Shown here one piece after another: positions 16,811 to 25,531 of a DNA stretch of 64,000 nt. The position numbers were made by a program, and so were the translations under genes. The stretch is from Rhodopirellula sp. (GTDB lineage Bacteria > Planctomycetota > Planctomycetia > Pirellulales > Thermoguttaceae): NCBI GenBank assembly GCA_012728855.1, contig JAAYEH010000035.1:109492-173491 (forward strand), read 5' to 3'. Each line of letters starts with the position of its first letter. Positions within the stretch are counted from its first letter, which is position 1. A model generated the notes under the pieces. It had not been told where the DNA came from, made no database searches, and worked only from the letters and a program-made list of their open reading frames with translations.

Positions 16811-17902
16811 TCAATCGAGCGGCAACCCACTTGCCAAGAGAACCGCCTCTTGGACCGCCAGGTCGTGTTCCGGTGGATAGGGGTGCTCGATTTCTCCGCG
16901 AACGATGCGGGCCAATTCGAGCAGTTGCTCGTCGTAACGGCCGGGCATATCGGCTAGTGGCACCTCGTGGTAGCCGCGCGCGAAGCGGCCTTGCGGTTTT
17001 GCCAGGGCAAGGGTCAGACGAGGCGGTTCGAGCGGCAGGATCGACACCGTCCCTTCGTCGCCTGCTACGATGAACTGCCGGCGGCGGCCTCCTTCCGCTT
17101 CCACAACGGTCGAACGAATCGTGGCGATCGCCCCCGGGTACTCGAAGACGGCGAGTTGGCTGTCGGCCAGAGGGTCGATTTCCGGATGCGTGGCGCGGGC
17201 GAAGGGGGCAACTTTATCGGGCTTTCCCAGAACCCGCACGAGCGAATCGATCAGGTGGCATCCCAGTTCAAACATGGTTCCGCCCGGATACGGCAGCATC
17301 GGCTTTCGATCGTCGGCAGTGCTAAGCTTGCCAATCACGCCATGCACTTCCGAAATCCTTCCCAACCAGCCGTCCTTCGCCGCACGGAAGCAGAACTGAA
17401 AGCCCGGGTTGTTGCGGAACATGTAGCCCATCTGGATAACCAGCCGGTGGCGCTCGGCCTCGGCGAGGATGCGGCGGAACTCGGAGAGCGATTCGCCGGC
17501 GGGCTTGTCGAGATGGATATGCATGCCGGCGGCAATCGAGCGCCCGGCCGCCGGCAACAGATCGCCGACCTGCGTTTCCACGGCAACGGCCTTCAGCCCG
17601 GGCGTATTGAGCAGTTGCTCTTCGGTCATCCACGTCAGGTCGCGGTAGATGGGATGGTCCTGCCACTTCTTGCGGAGGTCGTCGCGCGGCTCGACAACGC
17701 CGACGACCTCAAACTGGTCGCCGAGTTTGCGGAGCGTTGCCATCTTGCCACCGGCATGGGCGTGGCCGACGCCGATCTGGCCAACCTTGATCTTTTCCGA
17801 CGCCCGCGCGGCGCGCGACCGTTTCGGTTCGATCCAAAATGATCCGGTTGCCGCCAGGCTTGCCCCGGCCACTTGCTTGAGGAATCTGCGCCGTTGGTTC
17901 AT
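16811..17902 (-). CDS. Secreted Gfo/Idh/MocA family oxidoreductase
   Basis: A 363-residue NAD(P)-dependent oxidoreductase with a twin-arginine-like leader (NQRRRFLKQVAGASLAATGSFW), so it is probably exported folded with its cofactor. The Rossmann motif is GQIGVGHAHAGGK near residue 40. In place of the usual EKP the family lysine sits in HLDKPAGES (near 130). The C-terminal alpha/beta domain has GGTMFELGCHLIDSL, with the family His. Such proteins typically act on sugars, inositols or their glycosides. The substrate is unknown here. Confidence 0.88.
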   Translation of the reverse strand: MNQRRRFLKQVAGASLAATGSFWIEPKRSRAARASEKIKVGQIGVGHAHAGGKMATLRKLGDQFEVVGVVEPRDDLRKKWQDHPIYRDLTWMTEEQLLNTPGLKAVAVETQVGDLLPAAGRSIAAGMHIHLDKPAGESLSEFRRILAEAERHRLVIQMGYMFRNNPGFQFCFRAAKDGWLGRISEVHGVIGKLSTADDRKPMLPYPGGTMFELGCHLIDSLVRVLGKPDKVAPFARATHPEIDPLADSQLAVFEYPGAIATIRSTVVEAEGGRRRQFIVAGDEGTVSILPLEPPRLTLALAKPQGRFARGYHEVPLADMPGRYDEQLLELARIVRGEIEHPYPPEHDLAVQEAVLLASGLPLD

Positions 17903-17942
17903 GGTTGTCGAGTCCTTATTCCAAATACGGCTTTGCGGCGGC

Positions 17943-18506
17943 TCAAAGCGATTTCTCCAGATCGTCCAGCGCGGCTTGCTCCGCCTTCGACACCTTGCCG
18001 CCGAAACCCAACAGACCGCCGGCAGCTTCGGCCACGCCGCGGGCTCGAGCGAGAATCTCTCGCTTCAGTTCGTTTCGGTCCGTTGCGCCGAGGTTCTCCC
18101 CCAAAGCCAGGACATAGCTTTTCCACGCCTCCAGCAAGCGGGGTTCCGGCTTGCGCTCGAGCCATCGCTCCAGGAGTTGATGGCCGGGATGCCCTGCCGC
18201 CAGCCCTTGCTCCTCGGCCGCGGCGAGCACGGCCCGGCGTTCCCTGGCGTCGATGTTTCCGTCGGCCCAGGCCATGGTGATCAGCGGGATAAGGGTGACG
18301 GCCGCCAGCGTTTCGTCGGAAACGCCCAACGCGTGCAGATGGTCGATGAGGTGTTCGTCCAGGATTCCGGTGGCGTCGGCGAGCGCCTTCTTTGCCTCTT
18401 TTGTCGCCGCCTGTTCGCGGAGCGCCTGCAAGAGCTGCTCGTCGCGCTGCTTGAAAAACACATCCTGAAGCTCTCTCGTCCGACCGGAAAAACCACCCGT
18501 GCTCAT
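17943..18506 (-). CDS. TerB-like helical protein
   Basis: A 187-residue cytosolic protein with a helical TerB-type core: LAAVTLIPLITMAWADGNIDARERRAVL is the signature helix pair whose acidic residues bind metal in family members. N-terminal residues about 1-55 are charged and helical; the C-terminal part has a Gly-rich stretch (GGLLGFGGK). TerB-type domains occur in tellurite-resistance and membrane stress systems, but no other ter gene is nearby, so function is open. The ATG at 18506 is chosen since residues further upstream are shadow. It sits 40 bases downstream of the Gfo/Idh start, in the same direction. Confidence 0.78.
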   Translation of the reverse strand: MSTGGFSGRTRELQDVFFKQRDEQLLQALREQAATKEAKKALADATGILDEHLIDHLHALGVSDETLAAVTLIPLITMAWADGNIDARERRAVLAAAEEQGLAAGHPGHQLLERWLERKPEPRLLEAWKSYVLALGENLGATDRNELKREILARARGVAEAAGGLLGFGGKVSKAEQAALDDLEKSL

Positions 18507-18674
18507 GAACAAGCCTTTCTGGGAACGAGGTGCGCGGAAGTCATCAACGAACACTCTATCAGACGCCGCCATGTCAAGCCAGACCCCGTCGCGGTTCCGG
18601 CTCCCGGCTACGCATCGCATCCGGTACAATCCATGTGTATCGACAACCGCCGTCCAAGAGCCTAGGAGACCGCC

Positions 18675-19031
18675 ATGTTTCAATACCTGGTCGACAAAAG
18701 AGACTGCGTGCGCATGAACCCGTTTCCGGGCGTCACCATGCACGCCACCGAAGCCGAGAAGACGACGCTCTCGGTCGTGGAGATGGAGCCGGGCGCCGTG
18801 ATTGCCGAGCATAGCCACCCGCACGAACAAATCGGCTACCTGGTCGCCGGCGGCGGGGAATTCGTGATTGCCGGACAGTCCTACCAGGTGCGCGTCGGGC
18901 AGATGTGGCGACTGCCGGGCGGAGTGCCCCACAAGGTGATCGCTGGGCCGGAAGGACTGACGGCCATCGACGTGTTCTATCCGGTCCGTGAGGACATGCG
19001 TGGCGAGTGGAAAGCGGAACCGAAGGACTGA
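18675..19031 (+). CDS. Cupin domain protein
   Basis: A 118-residue single-domain cupin. Its metal-binding motifs are HSHPHEQIGYLVAGGGEF (three His and a Glu around residues 49-56) and PGGVPHKV (His near 92). Small cupins of this type serve as dioxygenases, isomerases or ligand sensors, and the exact activity is not predictable. GGAGA precedes the ATG at proper spacing. It is convergent with the hydrogenase operon, whose last gene ends 51 bases downstream. Confidence 0.88.
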   Translation: MFQYLVDKRDCVRMNPFPGVTMHATEAEKTTLSVVEMEPGAVIAEHSHPHEQIGYLVAGGGEFVIAGQSYQVRVGQMWRLPGGVPHKVIAGPEGLTAIDVFYPVREDMRGEWKAEPKD

Positions 19032-19081
19032 TCTTCGCGCCCTTCCGAACTTCTCCAGCCCTTCTCAGCGCCCGGCCACGC

Positions 19082-20854
19082 TTACACGCGCGGGCGAGTC
19101 TCGTACTCGGTGTGCAGCAGATGGTGCGACTTGTCGCCCAGTGGGCGGCCGAGAAACTCCTCGTAGAGCTTGCGAATCTCAGGATTGTCGTGCGACTTGC
19201 GAAGCTTCTTCCCCTCGTCCTCGTGGTAGACGGCGGCGATGCGGGCCTTCCGGACCTCGTTGGTCGTGAACCGCGGCTGGCCGCCGCCGCCAATGCAGCC
19301 GCCGGGGCAGGTCATCACCTCGACGAAATGATACTGCTTCGTCCCCGCCTTGACTGCGGCGATCAACTTCTGCGCGTTGCTCAGCCCGTGCGCCACGGCG
19401 ACGTTCAAGGTTGCGCCCTTGAGAAAACTCCACGCCGGCAGCGGTTTCTCAATCACAAGCGACGCCTCCTTCACCCCCTCCAGCCCTGCCACGGGCTGCA
19501 CGTGAAGATTGTCGCACGGCAGCGGCCGGCCTGTGACGATCTCGTAGGCGGTCCGCAAGGCGGCCTCCATCACACCGCCGGTATTGGCGAAGATGTCGGC
19601 GGCGCCGGTGGAAAGGCCCAGCGGCGCGTCCATCTCCTCGTCCGGCAGGCTCATGAAGTCGATTCCCGCGGCGCGGATCATCTTGCCCAGCTCGCGCGTG
19701 GTGAGCACGACGTCGACGTCGCGGACGCCGCTGGCGTTCATCTCCGGTCGCTGGCACTCGAACTTTTTCGCCGTGCAGGGCATCACCGAAGCCACGAAGA
19801 TCTGCTCCGCCCGCTTGCCGAGCTTGTTGGCATAGTACGTCTTGGCCACCGCCCCGAACATCTGCTGCGGCGATTTGCAGGTCGACAGGTTCGCCAGCAT
19901 ATCGGGGTGGAAATACTCCATGAACTTGATCCAGCCCGGCGAGCAACTCGTGAACATCGGCAGCGCGGCCGGCTCACCCTCGACGAGCGTCTTCTTCAGC
20001 CGGGTGAGCAGTTCGGTTCCCTCTTCCATGATCGTCAGGTCGGCGGCGAAGTTGGTGTCGAACACCGCGTTGAACCCCAGCCGGCGAAGCGCCGCGACCA
20101 TTTTTCCGGTGACGAGCGTGCCGGGCGGGCAGCCGAAGCACTCGCCCAGCGCCGCGCGGATCGCCGGGGCGGTCTGCACCACGACGTGCTTATCCGGCGC
20201 GTCCAGCGCGGTCCAAACGTCCTCGATCTGGTCTCTCTCGGTGATCGCCCCCACCGGGCAGATCGCGGCGCACTGGCCGCACTGCACACAGGCCACCGAG
20301 CCGAGATCGAGATTGAATGCCGGTCCAATGACGGTCTCGAATCCGCGATTCTGCGGGAAGAGCGCGCCGACGTTCTGCGTTTCCTGGCAGACGCTCACAC
20401 AGCGGCGGCACTTGATGCACTTGCCGTTGTCGCGGATCAGAGCCGGTGTGGAGTTGTCGATCCGTTTGCGAGTCCGTTCTCCCTCGTAACGAACTTCCCG
20501 GATGCCCAATTCGGCGGAGAGGGCCTGCAATTCGCAGTCTTCATTGCGGTCGCAGGTCTGGCATTCGCCGTTGTGTTCCGAGAGGAGAAGCTCCACCACC
20601 AGACGCCGGGACTCGCGGACCCGACGCGTATTCGTGAACACCTTCATTCCTTCGGCGACCGGCATCGAGCAGCTCGACGCCAGGTTGCGTGCCCCTTCCA
20701 CCTCCACGACGCAGACGCGGCAGGCGCCGATTGCCTGAAGGCCCTCGACGTGGCAGAGCGTGGGAATCTTCATCCCGGCCGATTTCGCCGCGGAAAGGAT
20801 CGTGGTTCCGTCAGGCACTTCGACGGGGACATTGTTGATGGAGAGATGGATCAT
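19082..20854 (-). CDS. hydA: [FeFe] hydrogenase catalytic subunit of a multimeric hydrogenase
   Basis: A 590-residue iron-only hydrogenase that interconverts protons and H2. The N-terminus is a plant-type [2Fe-2S] domain (GACRVCVVEVEG), followed by a His-ligated cluster (HNGECQTCDRNEDC) and a two-[4Fe-4S] ferredoxin module (CIKCRRCVSVC, CVQCGQCAAICP). The H-cluster domain shows all three signatures: FTSCSPGW (near 302), MPCTAKKFE (near 357) and EVMTCPGGCIGGGGQP (near 511). The domain order matches the subunit of NAD-linked or electron-bifurcating enzymes (HydA/HndD). It is the last gene of the hydC-hydB-hydA run, but a four-helix-bundle element now lies between hydB and its start. An AAGGA inside that element's repeat may serve as its ribosome-binding site. 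No maturase genes (hydE/F/G) are in the window. Confidence 0.95.
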   Translation of the reverse strand: MIHLSINNVPVEVPDGTTILSAAKSAGMKIPTLCHVEGLQAIGACRVCVVEVEGARNLASSCSMPVAEGMKVFTNTRRVRESRRLVVELLLSEHNGECQTCDRNEDCELQALSAELGIREVRYEGERTRKRIDNSTPALIRDNGKCIKCRRCVSVCQETQNVGALFPQNRGFETVIGPAFNLDLGSVACVQCGQCAAICPVGAITERDQIEDVWTALDAPDKHVVVQTAPAIRAALGECFGCPPGTLVTGKMVAALRRLGFNAVFDTNFAADLTIMEEGTELLTRLKKTLVEGEPAALPMFTSCSPGWIKFMEYFHPDMLANLSTCKSPQQMFGAVAKTYYANKLGKRAEQIFVASVMPCTAKKFECQRPEMNASGVRDVDVVLTTRELGKMIRAAGIDFMSLPDEEMDAPLGLSTGAADIFANTGGVMEAALRTAYEIVTGRPLPCDNLHVQPVAGLEGVKEASLVIEKPLPAWSFLKGATLNVAVAHGLSNAQKLIAAVKAGTKQYHFVEVMTCPGGCIGGGGQPRFTTNEVRKARIAAVYHEDEGKKLRKSHDNPEIRKLYEEFLGRPLGDKSHHLLHTEYETRPRV

Positions 20855-20858
20855 GGTA

Positions 20859-21361
20859 GTTCTTAGTCCTTAGATCTTAGAACTTAGTTCTTAGATCTTA
20901 GATCTTAGGTTTTGGTGGTTTGATTCCGGCTTGCTCCGACCTTGCGATCGGAGGTAGCCGTTCAGGGTGAGGGTGAGTGCGTGCATTGTCTCTTTCAACG
21001 AGTCGGTCTGTTCGGGCGTGAGGAGCTTTCGTTGGTAGGCACGGCGGAGCCAGTGCTTGGTTTCGTACAACGAGCCCCGCGCAATGTGAACGAAGCGGCG
21101 ATTGTCCTTCAAACTTCCACGTCCGGATCCTTCAGCGATATTCGCACCGATGCTGTCGGCCGACCTCACCAGTTGTCTGCCGACCGTCTCTCTCGCAAAC
21201 ACCGGCCATGTCATGACGATCTCCCAAATCCGATCCTCCAGCGCTTCCGCTAACTGATACACCCGCAGAGTCTCGAAATTCGTCCTGTCCACCCCATTCC
21301 TCCCCGCCGCGAAAGAACCGGATGCCCAACCACTAAGTCCTAAGATCTAAGATCTAAGAAC
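20859..21361. mobile_element. Putative small element: PAL-5 inverted repeats around a four-helix-bundle gene
   Basis: Tandem CTTAGAT/CTTAGAA units flank the gene at 20891. The two ends carry perfect 22-base inverted repeats (20888-20909 and 21339-21360; core TTCTTAGATCTTAGATC). The element separates hydB from hydA and supplies the stop TAG of hydB. The left tract extends to within 4 bases of the hydA start. No transposase is encoded. Calling it mobile is inference from the repeats and the disrupted operon. Confidence 0.6.
20891..21292 (-). CDS. Four-helix-bundle protein (S23 / 23S rRNA intervening-sequence family)
   Basis: A 133-residue helical protein with the family pattern FETLRVYQLAEALEDRIW, FARETVGRQLVRSADSIGANIAEGSGR and GSLYETKHWLRRAY. 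Family members were named from proteins encoded in 23S rRNA intervening sequences; the diversity-generating retroelement accessory protein Avd shares the fold. The function is not known. GTG at 21292 follows GGAGG by about 6 bases. The last residues (NLRSKI) and the stop are encoded by the PAL-5 repeat itself, so gene and repeat form one unit. It lies in sense orientation inside the hydrogenase operon. Confidence 0.88.
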   Translation of the reverse strand: MDRTNFETLRVYQLAEALEDRIWEIVMTWPVFARETVGRQLVRSADSIGANIAEGSGRGSLKDNRRFVHIARGSLYETKHWLRRAYQRKLLTPEQTDSLKETMHALTLTLNGYLRSQGRSKPESNHQNLRSKI

Positions 21362-24300
21362 TGCTATCTCCGTGGTTCCCGTTCCCCCGTCGCCCCCAGT
21401 CGCACCGCAGACACCGCCGCGCTTGGCAGACAGCGACCGATTCGACCCAGGGCTGTTCGACCTCGTCGAAATTGTCGCGCCGCCGCTCCAGCGGAATAAG
21501 GCGGAGCTTCTCGCGCGGCGCATCGATCGGTTCGGCGTCGGGATCGAAAAAGGTGTCGACTTCCCGATCTTCCCGCCAGAAGGCATGCTGCCGACCGGTG
21601 AGATAGGCGTCGATGCCCACCGCGGCGCGTTCGCCCGCCGCCACCGCCTCGACCACCGAGGAAGGGCCGCTCACCGCGTCGCCGCCGGCGAAGATCCATT
21701 TTTCCGATGATTGGCCCGTCACCGGATCGATGGAAATCATGGCGTTCTGGCGAGTTTCCAGGGTCATGTCGCCGGTGATTTTCTGCAAGTCGAGCGTCTG
21801 CCCGACGGCCACGAGAATGTGATCCGCCTTGATACAGAACGCATCGCCCCCTTCCTCGGGCCGCCGCCGCCCCGATCGGTCGAATTCACCCAGCCGCATC
21901 GGCTGACACTTCAAGCCGACGACCTGGCGGCCCTCGACCAGGATTTCGACCGGCGCGGTAAGCAGCTTCAGAACGACCCCTTCGTGCTGCGCCTCCTCGA
22001 TCTCTTCCTTGTAGGCGGGCATCACCTCGCGGCTGCGGCGGTAAACGACCGTCACACTCTCCGCCCCGAGACGAACGGCGGTTCGCGCGGCGTCGATCGC
22101 CGAGTTGCCGCCGCCGATCACAACGACGTTCTTTCCGACCGGCACCGACCCGCGGAGATTGTACGTCCGCAGGAAGTTTAGCGCGTCGGTGATCCCTTCC
22201 GCGTTCTCGCCGGGGATGCCCAGCCGCACGCCCGCCGGGGCGCCGACACCGAGGAATACCGCGTCGCACCCCTCGGCGCGGAGCGACTTCAATGTGAAGT
22301 CCGGGCCGAGCTTTAAGCCCGTGAAGATCTCGACCCCCATCCGCTCGATCATGCGAACCTCGCGGGCGACGACCTCGCGCGGGAGTCGGTAGGCGGGAAT
22401 CGCCTGCACGAGCATGCCGCCGGGCCGTGGTTCGGCCTCGTAGACCTTCGGCCGGTAGCCCAGCCGCGCCATGAAGTAGGCGCAGGAGAGTCCCGCCGGG
22501 CCGGCGCCGACGATGGCGATTTTCCGCTGGGCGTTCTGCCGGCTTTCGCGAACCTCCGGCACCTGGATCGTCACCTCCTGGTCGACCATGAATCGCTTCA
22601 CGCCGCGGATCGAAACCGGTGCGTCGAGCGAGGTTCGCCGGCACTTCTCTTCGCAGGTGTGGAAGCAGACCCGCGAGCAGATTGCCGCGAACGGATTGCG
22701 CTCGCGGTGCAGCCGCAACGCTTCCGCATAGCGTTTCTCCGCCACGAGGGAGACAAAGCCCGGGATATCGACGTTGGCCGGGCAGGCGCTGGAGCAAGGG
22801 GCGTTGACCAATGCCGCGCAAACACCCGCCCGGCAGCGCTTATCGCGAATGTGTTCGACGTACTCGTTGCCGAAATGCCGGATCGTCGACAGCACCGGGT
22901 TGGGAGCGGTTTGACCCAGGCCGCACAGCGACGTCTCCTTGATCATCTCGCCCAAGTCGATCAGCCGGTCGACGTCGGCCTCTTCGCCCCGCCCGGCGCA
23001 GATCCGCTCGAGGATCTCCAGCATGCGCTTTGTGCCGACCCGGCAGGGGACGCACTTGCCGCACGACTCCTCCTGGACGAATTCGAGAAAGAAACGCGCG
23101 ACGTCGACCATGCAACTGTCTTCGTCCATCACGATCAGGCCGCCCGAGCCCATGATCGCGCCCAATTCGGAGAGGGACTCGTAGTCCAGCGGCGTGTTGA
23201 GGTGCTGCTTGGGAATGCAGCCGCCGGATGGGCCGCCCATCTGCGCGGCTTTGAACTCCTTGCCGCCGGGAATGCCGCCGCCGATGTCGTAGATCAAGTC
23301 GCCCAAGGCCATACCCACGGGCACTTCGACCAGGCCGGAGTTCTTGATCGTGCCGGCCAGGGCGAAGACCTTGGTTCCCCGGCTTCGCTCGGTGCCGAAG
23401 GAAGCGTACCACTCGCCGCCCTTCAGGAGGATCGAAGGGACATTGGCGTAGGTTTCGACGTTGTTCAACAGCGTCGGCTTTTCCCAAAGGCCTTTCACGG
23501 CCGGGAAGGGGGGGCGGGGCCGCGGCTCGCCGCGATTGCCCTCGATCGAGGTCAGCAGGGCGGTCTCTTCCCCGCAGACAAAAGCCCCGGAGCCCATCCG
23601 GATCTCCAGGTCAAAATCGAAGCCAGTGTCCAGGATGTTTTTGCCTAACAGTCCTCGCTGCTTCGCCTGGTCCAGGGCGATCCGCAGCCGCTGGACGGCG
23701 AGTGGATACTCGGCACGAACATAGACAAAACCCTTTTGCGCTCCGACCGTAGCGGCGGCAATCGCCATGCCTTCAATAACGCTGTGAGGGTCGCCCTCCA
23801 AGACACTGCGGTCCATGAATGCGCCGGGATCGCCCTCGTCGGCGTTGCAGACGACGTATTTGATGTCGGCCGCGGCGTCTCGCGTGAACTTCCATTTCAG
23901 CCAGGTCTTGAACCCTGCGCCGCCACGACCGCGCAGGCCGGAAGTCTTGAGGGTCTCGAGCACCGCGTCCGGGTTCTTCGCCGTCAGAACCTTGGCCAGG
24001 GCCTGGTAGCCGTCGCCCGCGATATAGTCCTCGATCCTGGTGGGATCGATTTCTCCGCAATTCCGCAGCACCACTTTCGTCTGGCGACGGAAGAAGTCGA
24101 GATCGGCCGCCTTGTGGACGTTGCGGCCGTCGGGCCGCTTGTACGTCAGCCGTTCGACGACGCGGCCCTTGACCAGATGCTCCATCACCAAGTCCCGACC
24201 GTCTTCGGGCTGAACCTGCTGGTAGAAAACATCGTCGATCATCACGACCGGCCCGCCGGAGCACGGTCCCATGCAGCCGGTGTCGATCAGTGCGACCTTA

Positions 24301-24488
24301 TTGCCGAGCCCCTGCTCCTCGATTTCTTCCTGGAGCGCCGCCTTGACTCGGTCCGAACCGGAAGCAATACAACTGGCCCCCATGCAGACGCGAACCTGTT
24401 TCTGGCCCGCCGCCTTCGCTTCTTCCTTTTCCGCACGGGTGTAGACTCGCAGGGCATTGAGCTGCTCGACGTTGGCGATGATTTTCAT
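21354..24488 (-). CDS. hydB: Hydrogenase NADH-binding subunit HydB fused to a GltD/NfnB-like flavoprotein
   Basis: A 1044-residue fusion. Residues 1-120 are a thioredoxin-like [2Fe-2S] domain (CMGASC, TGCMGPCSG). About 150-550 are NuoF-like: FMN/NADH site (GRGGAGF near 188, GEETALLTSIEG), SLBB region and the 4Fe-4S motif ESCGKCVPC near 478. From about 555 a second module follows that matches the glutamate synthase small subunit/NfnB type: two-cluster domain (APCSSACPANVDIP, CSRVCFHTCEEKCRR), FAD site GAGPAGLS (near 659), NAD(P) site GGGNSAID (near 790), and final RCLRCD. Such a protein could pass electrons among H2, NAD(H), NADP(H) and ferredoxin. Its start overlaps the hydC stop (ATGA); its stop TAG lies in a PAL-5 repeat. 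Confidence 0.93.
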   Translation of the reverse strand: MKIIANVEQLNALRVYTRAEKEEAKAAGQKQVRVCMGASCIASGSDRVKAALQEEIEEQGLGNKVALIDTGCMGPCSGGPVVMIDDVFYQQVQPEDGRDLVMEHLVKGRVVERLTYKRPDGRNVHKAADLDFFRRQTKVVLRNCGEIDPTRIEDYIAGDGYQALAKVLTAKNPDAVLETLKTSGLRGRGGAGFKTWLKWKFTRDAAADIKYVVCNADEGDPGAFMDRSVLEGDPHSVIEGMAIAAATVGAQKGFVYVRAEYPLAVQRLRIALDQAKQRGLLGKNILDTGFDFDLEIRMGSGAFVCGEETALLTSIEGNRGEPRPRPPFPAVKGLWEKPTLLNNVETYANVPSILLKGGEWYASFGTERSRGTKVFALAGTIKNSGLVEVPVGMALGDLIYDIGGGIPGGKEFKAAQMGGPSGGCIPKQHLNTPLDYESLSELGAIMGSGGLIVMDEDSCMVDVARFFLEFVQEESCGKCVPCRVGTKRMLEILERICAGRGEEADVDRLIDLGEMIKETSLCGLGQTAPNPVLSTIRHFGNEYVEHIRDKRCRAGVCAALVNAPCSSACPANVDIPGFVSLVAEKRYAEALRLHRERNPFAAICSRVCFHTCEEKCRRTSLDAPVSIRGVKRFMVDQEVTIQVPEVRESRQNAQRKIAIVGAGPAGLSCAYFMARLGYRPKVYEAEPRPGGMLVQAIPAYRLPREVVAREVRMIERMGVEIFTGLKLGPDFTLKSLRAEGCDAVFLGVGAPAGVRLGIPGENAEGITDALNFLRTYNLRGSVPVGKNVVVIGGGNSAIDAARTAVRLGAESVTVVYRRSREVMPAYKEEIEEAQHEGVVLKLLTAPVEILVEGRQVVGLKCQPMRLGEFDRSGRRRPEEGGDAFCIKADHILVAVGQTLDLQKITGDMTLETRQNAMISIDPVTGQSSEKWIFAGGDAVSGPSSVVEAVAAGERAAVGIDAYLTGRQHAFWREDREVDTFFDPDAEPIDAPREKLRLIPLERRRDNFDEVEQPWVESVAVCQARRCLRCDWGRRGNGNHGDSSS

Positions 24489-25045
24489 AACGGCTGCTCC
24501 TCATGGATTTCCACCCCCGCCTCGCCGCTTTCCACAATCAAGGGACGGTACTGCTCGAGGATCTTCGCCAGCTTGGTGGGGCGGACCCGTTGGTGGACAT
24601 CGTCGTCGATCATAATCACCGGTGCCAGGCCGCAGGCCCCGAAACATCGGCCGACGTCGAGCGAAAAGGCCCGGTCGGAGGTCGTCTCCCCGACCTCGAT
24701 ACGCAGCGCGTTTTTCAAGGCGCTGAGCACTTCCTTTCCGCCGCGGACGTAACATGCCGTGCCGAGGCAAACGCGGATCAGGTGCTCCCCGCGCGGAACC
24801 CGCGTGAAGAACGAGTAGAACCCGACGACGCCGGCCACCTCGCTGTACGGCTTGTCCAGCGAAAGAGCGATCTTCTTCAGCGCCGATTCCGGCAAATAGC
24901 CGAACATGGCCTGGGTGATCTGCAGCACGGGTATCAGAGCACCCGGCACATCGGCGTACTCCGCGAGCACATCATCCAGTCGAGCGAGCAACTCTTCTTC
25001 GGAGAGCTTTTCCTGACAAGCACAGCAGGCGGGTTCTGTGGACAT
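24485..25045 (-). CDS. hydC: Hydrogenase [2Fe-2S] subunit HydC (NuoE-like)
   Basis: A 186-residue thioredoxin-like ferredoxin subunit. An N-terminal helical part (YADVPGALIPVLQITQAMFGYLPE) is followed by the [2Fe-2S] domain, with cysteines in CLGTACYVRGG and RCFGACGLAPVIMIDD. It passes electrons between HydB and the catalytic subunit HydA. The start at 25045 is chosen because the family begins shortly before EELLARLDDVLAEY and because GAGGGC lies upstream; the open frame beyond is a gap with repeats. Its stop overlaps the hydB start by four bases, which indicates translational coupling. Confidence 0.93.
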   Translation of the reverse strand: MSTEPACCACQEKLSEEELLARLDDVLAEYADVPGALIPVLQITQAMFGYLPESALKKIALSLDKPYSEVAGVVGFYSFFTRVPRGEHLIRVCLGTACYVRGGKEVLSALKNALRIEVGETTSDRAFSLDVGRCFGACGLAPVIMIDDDVHQRVRPTKLAKILEQYRPLIVESGEAGVEIHEEQPL

Positions 25046-25254
25046 ATCTGCCCTCGTAGGTGGCGAATAACGGACCGTCGCGATGGAGAATGGGAGCGGC
25101 GCCGTGCCGTGGGACGATCCAAGAGACGCGTCAACTCCATTTGCGGCCATTGGTTCAATATAGTGCTCCGCCCACGAATCGCACAAGCGCGAACCATGTT
25201 CGCGCTGAAAAAGGGCCGCTGCTGCGGCAATTTGCGCAAGAAAAGGTACGAAAA

Positions 25255-25402
25255 GTAGATCCCGCTTGCCGAGCGGGATCTTATGCACGGATCGCGCTGC
25301 CTCGCAGAATCCCCGCTGCCGCGGACGTTCCGCCGCCGCAAATGGTGCCGCTGCCAAAGAGATCCTGCTGCCGCACCGATCCCGCTCGGCAAGCGGGATC
25401 TA
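25255..25402. repeat. PAL-3 element, wide copy
   Basis: Two nested-palindrome arms (GTAGATCCCGCTTGCC… at 25255-25281, and its complement ending at 25402) are separated by about 95 unrelated bases. The element lies upstream of hydC, in the 486-base gap 25046-25531. Besides the hppA terminator nothing else was recognised there. Confidence 0.85.
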
Positions 25403-25418
25403 CAACCAGCGCGATCGA

Positions 25419-25455
25419 CAAAAAAGGCCCGCGGGCGATCTGCCCACGGGCCTTC
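25419..25455 (-). terminator. Rho-independent terminator of the pyrophosphatase gene
   Basis: Reading the reverse strand downstream of the hppA stop, AAGGCCCGTGGGC pairs with GCCCGCGGGCCTT around a 5-base loop. It is followed by TTTT. GC-rich stem plus T-tract is the standard signature. Confidence 0.8.
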
Positions 25456-25531
25456 CATTCCGCGACTCACCCTTCTAGCAGCGTGGCATGGCACAGTGCC
25501 TGCAATCCTAGCCACCCGACCGCGGCGTCTC

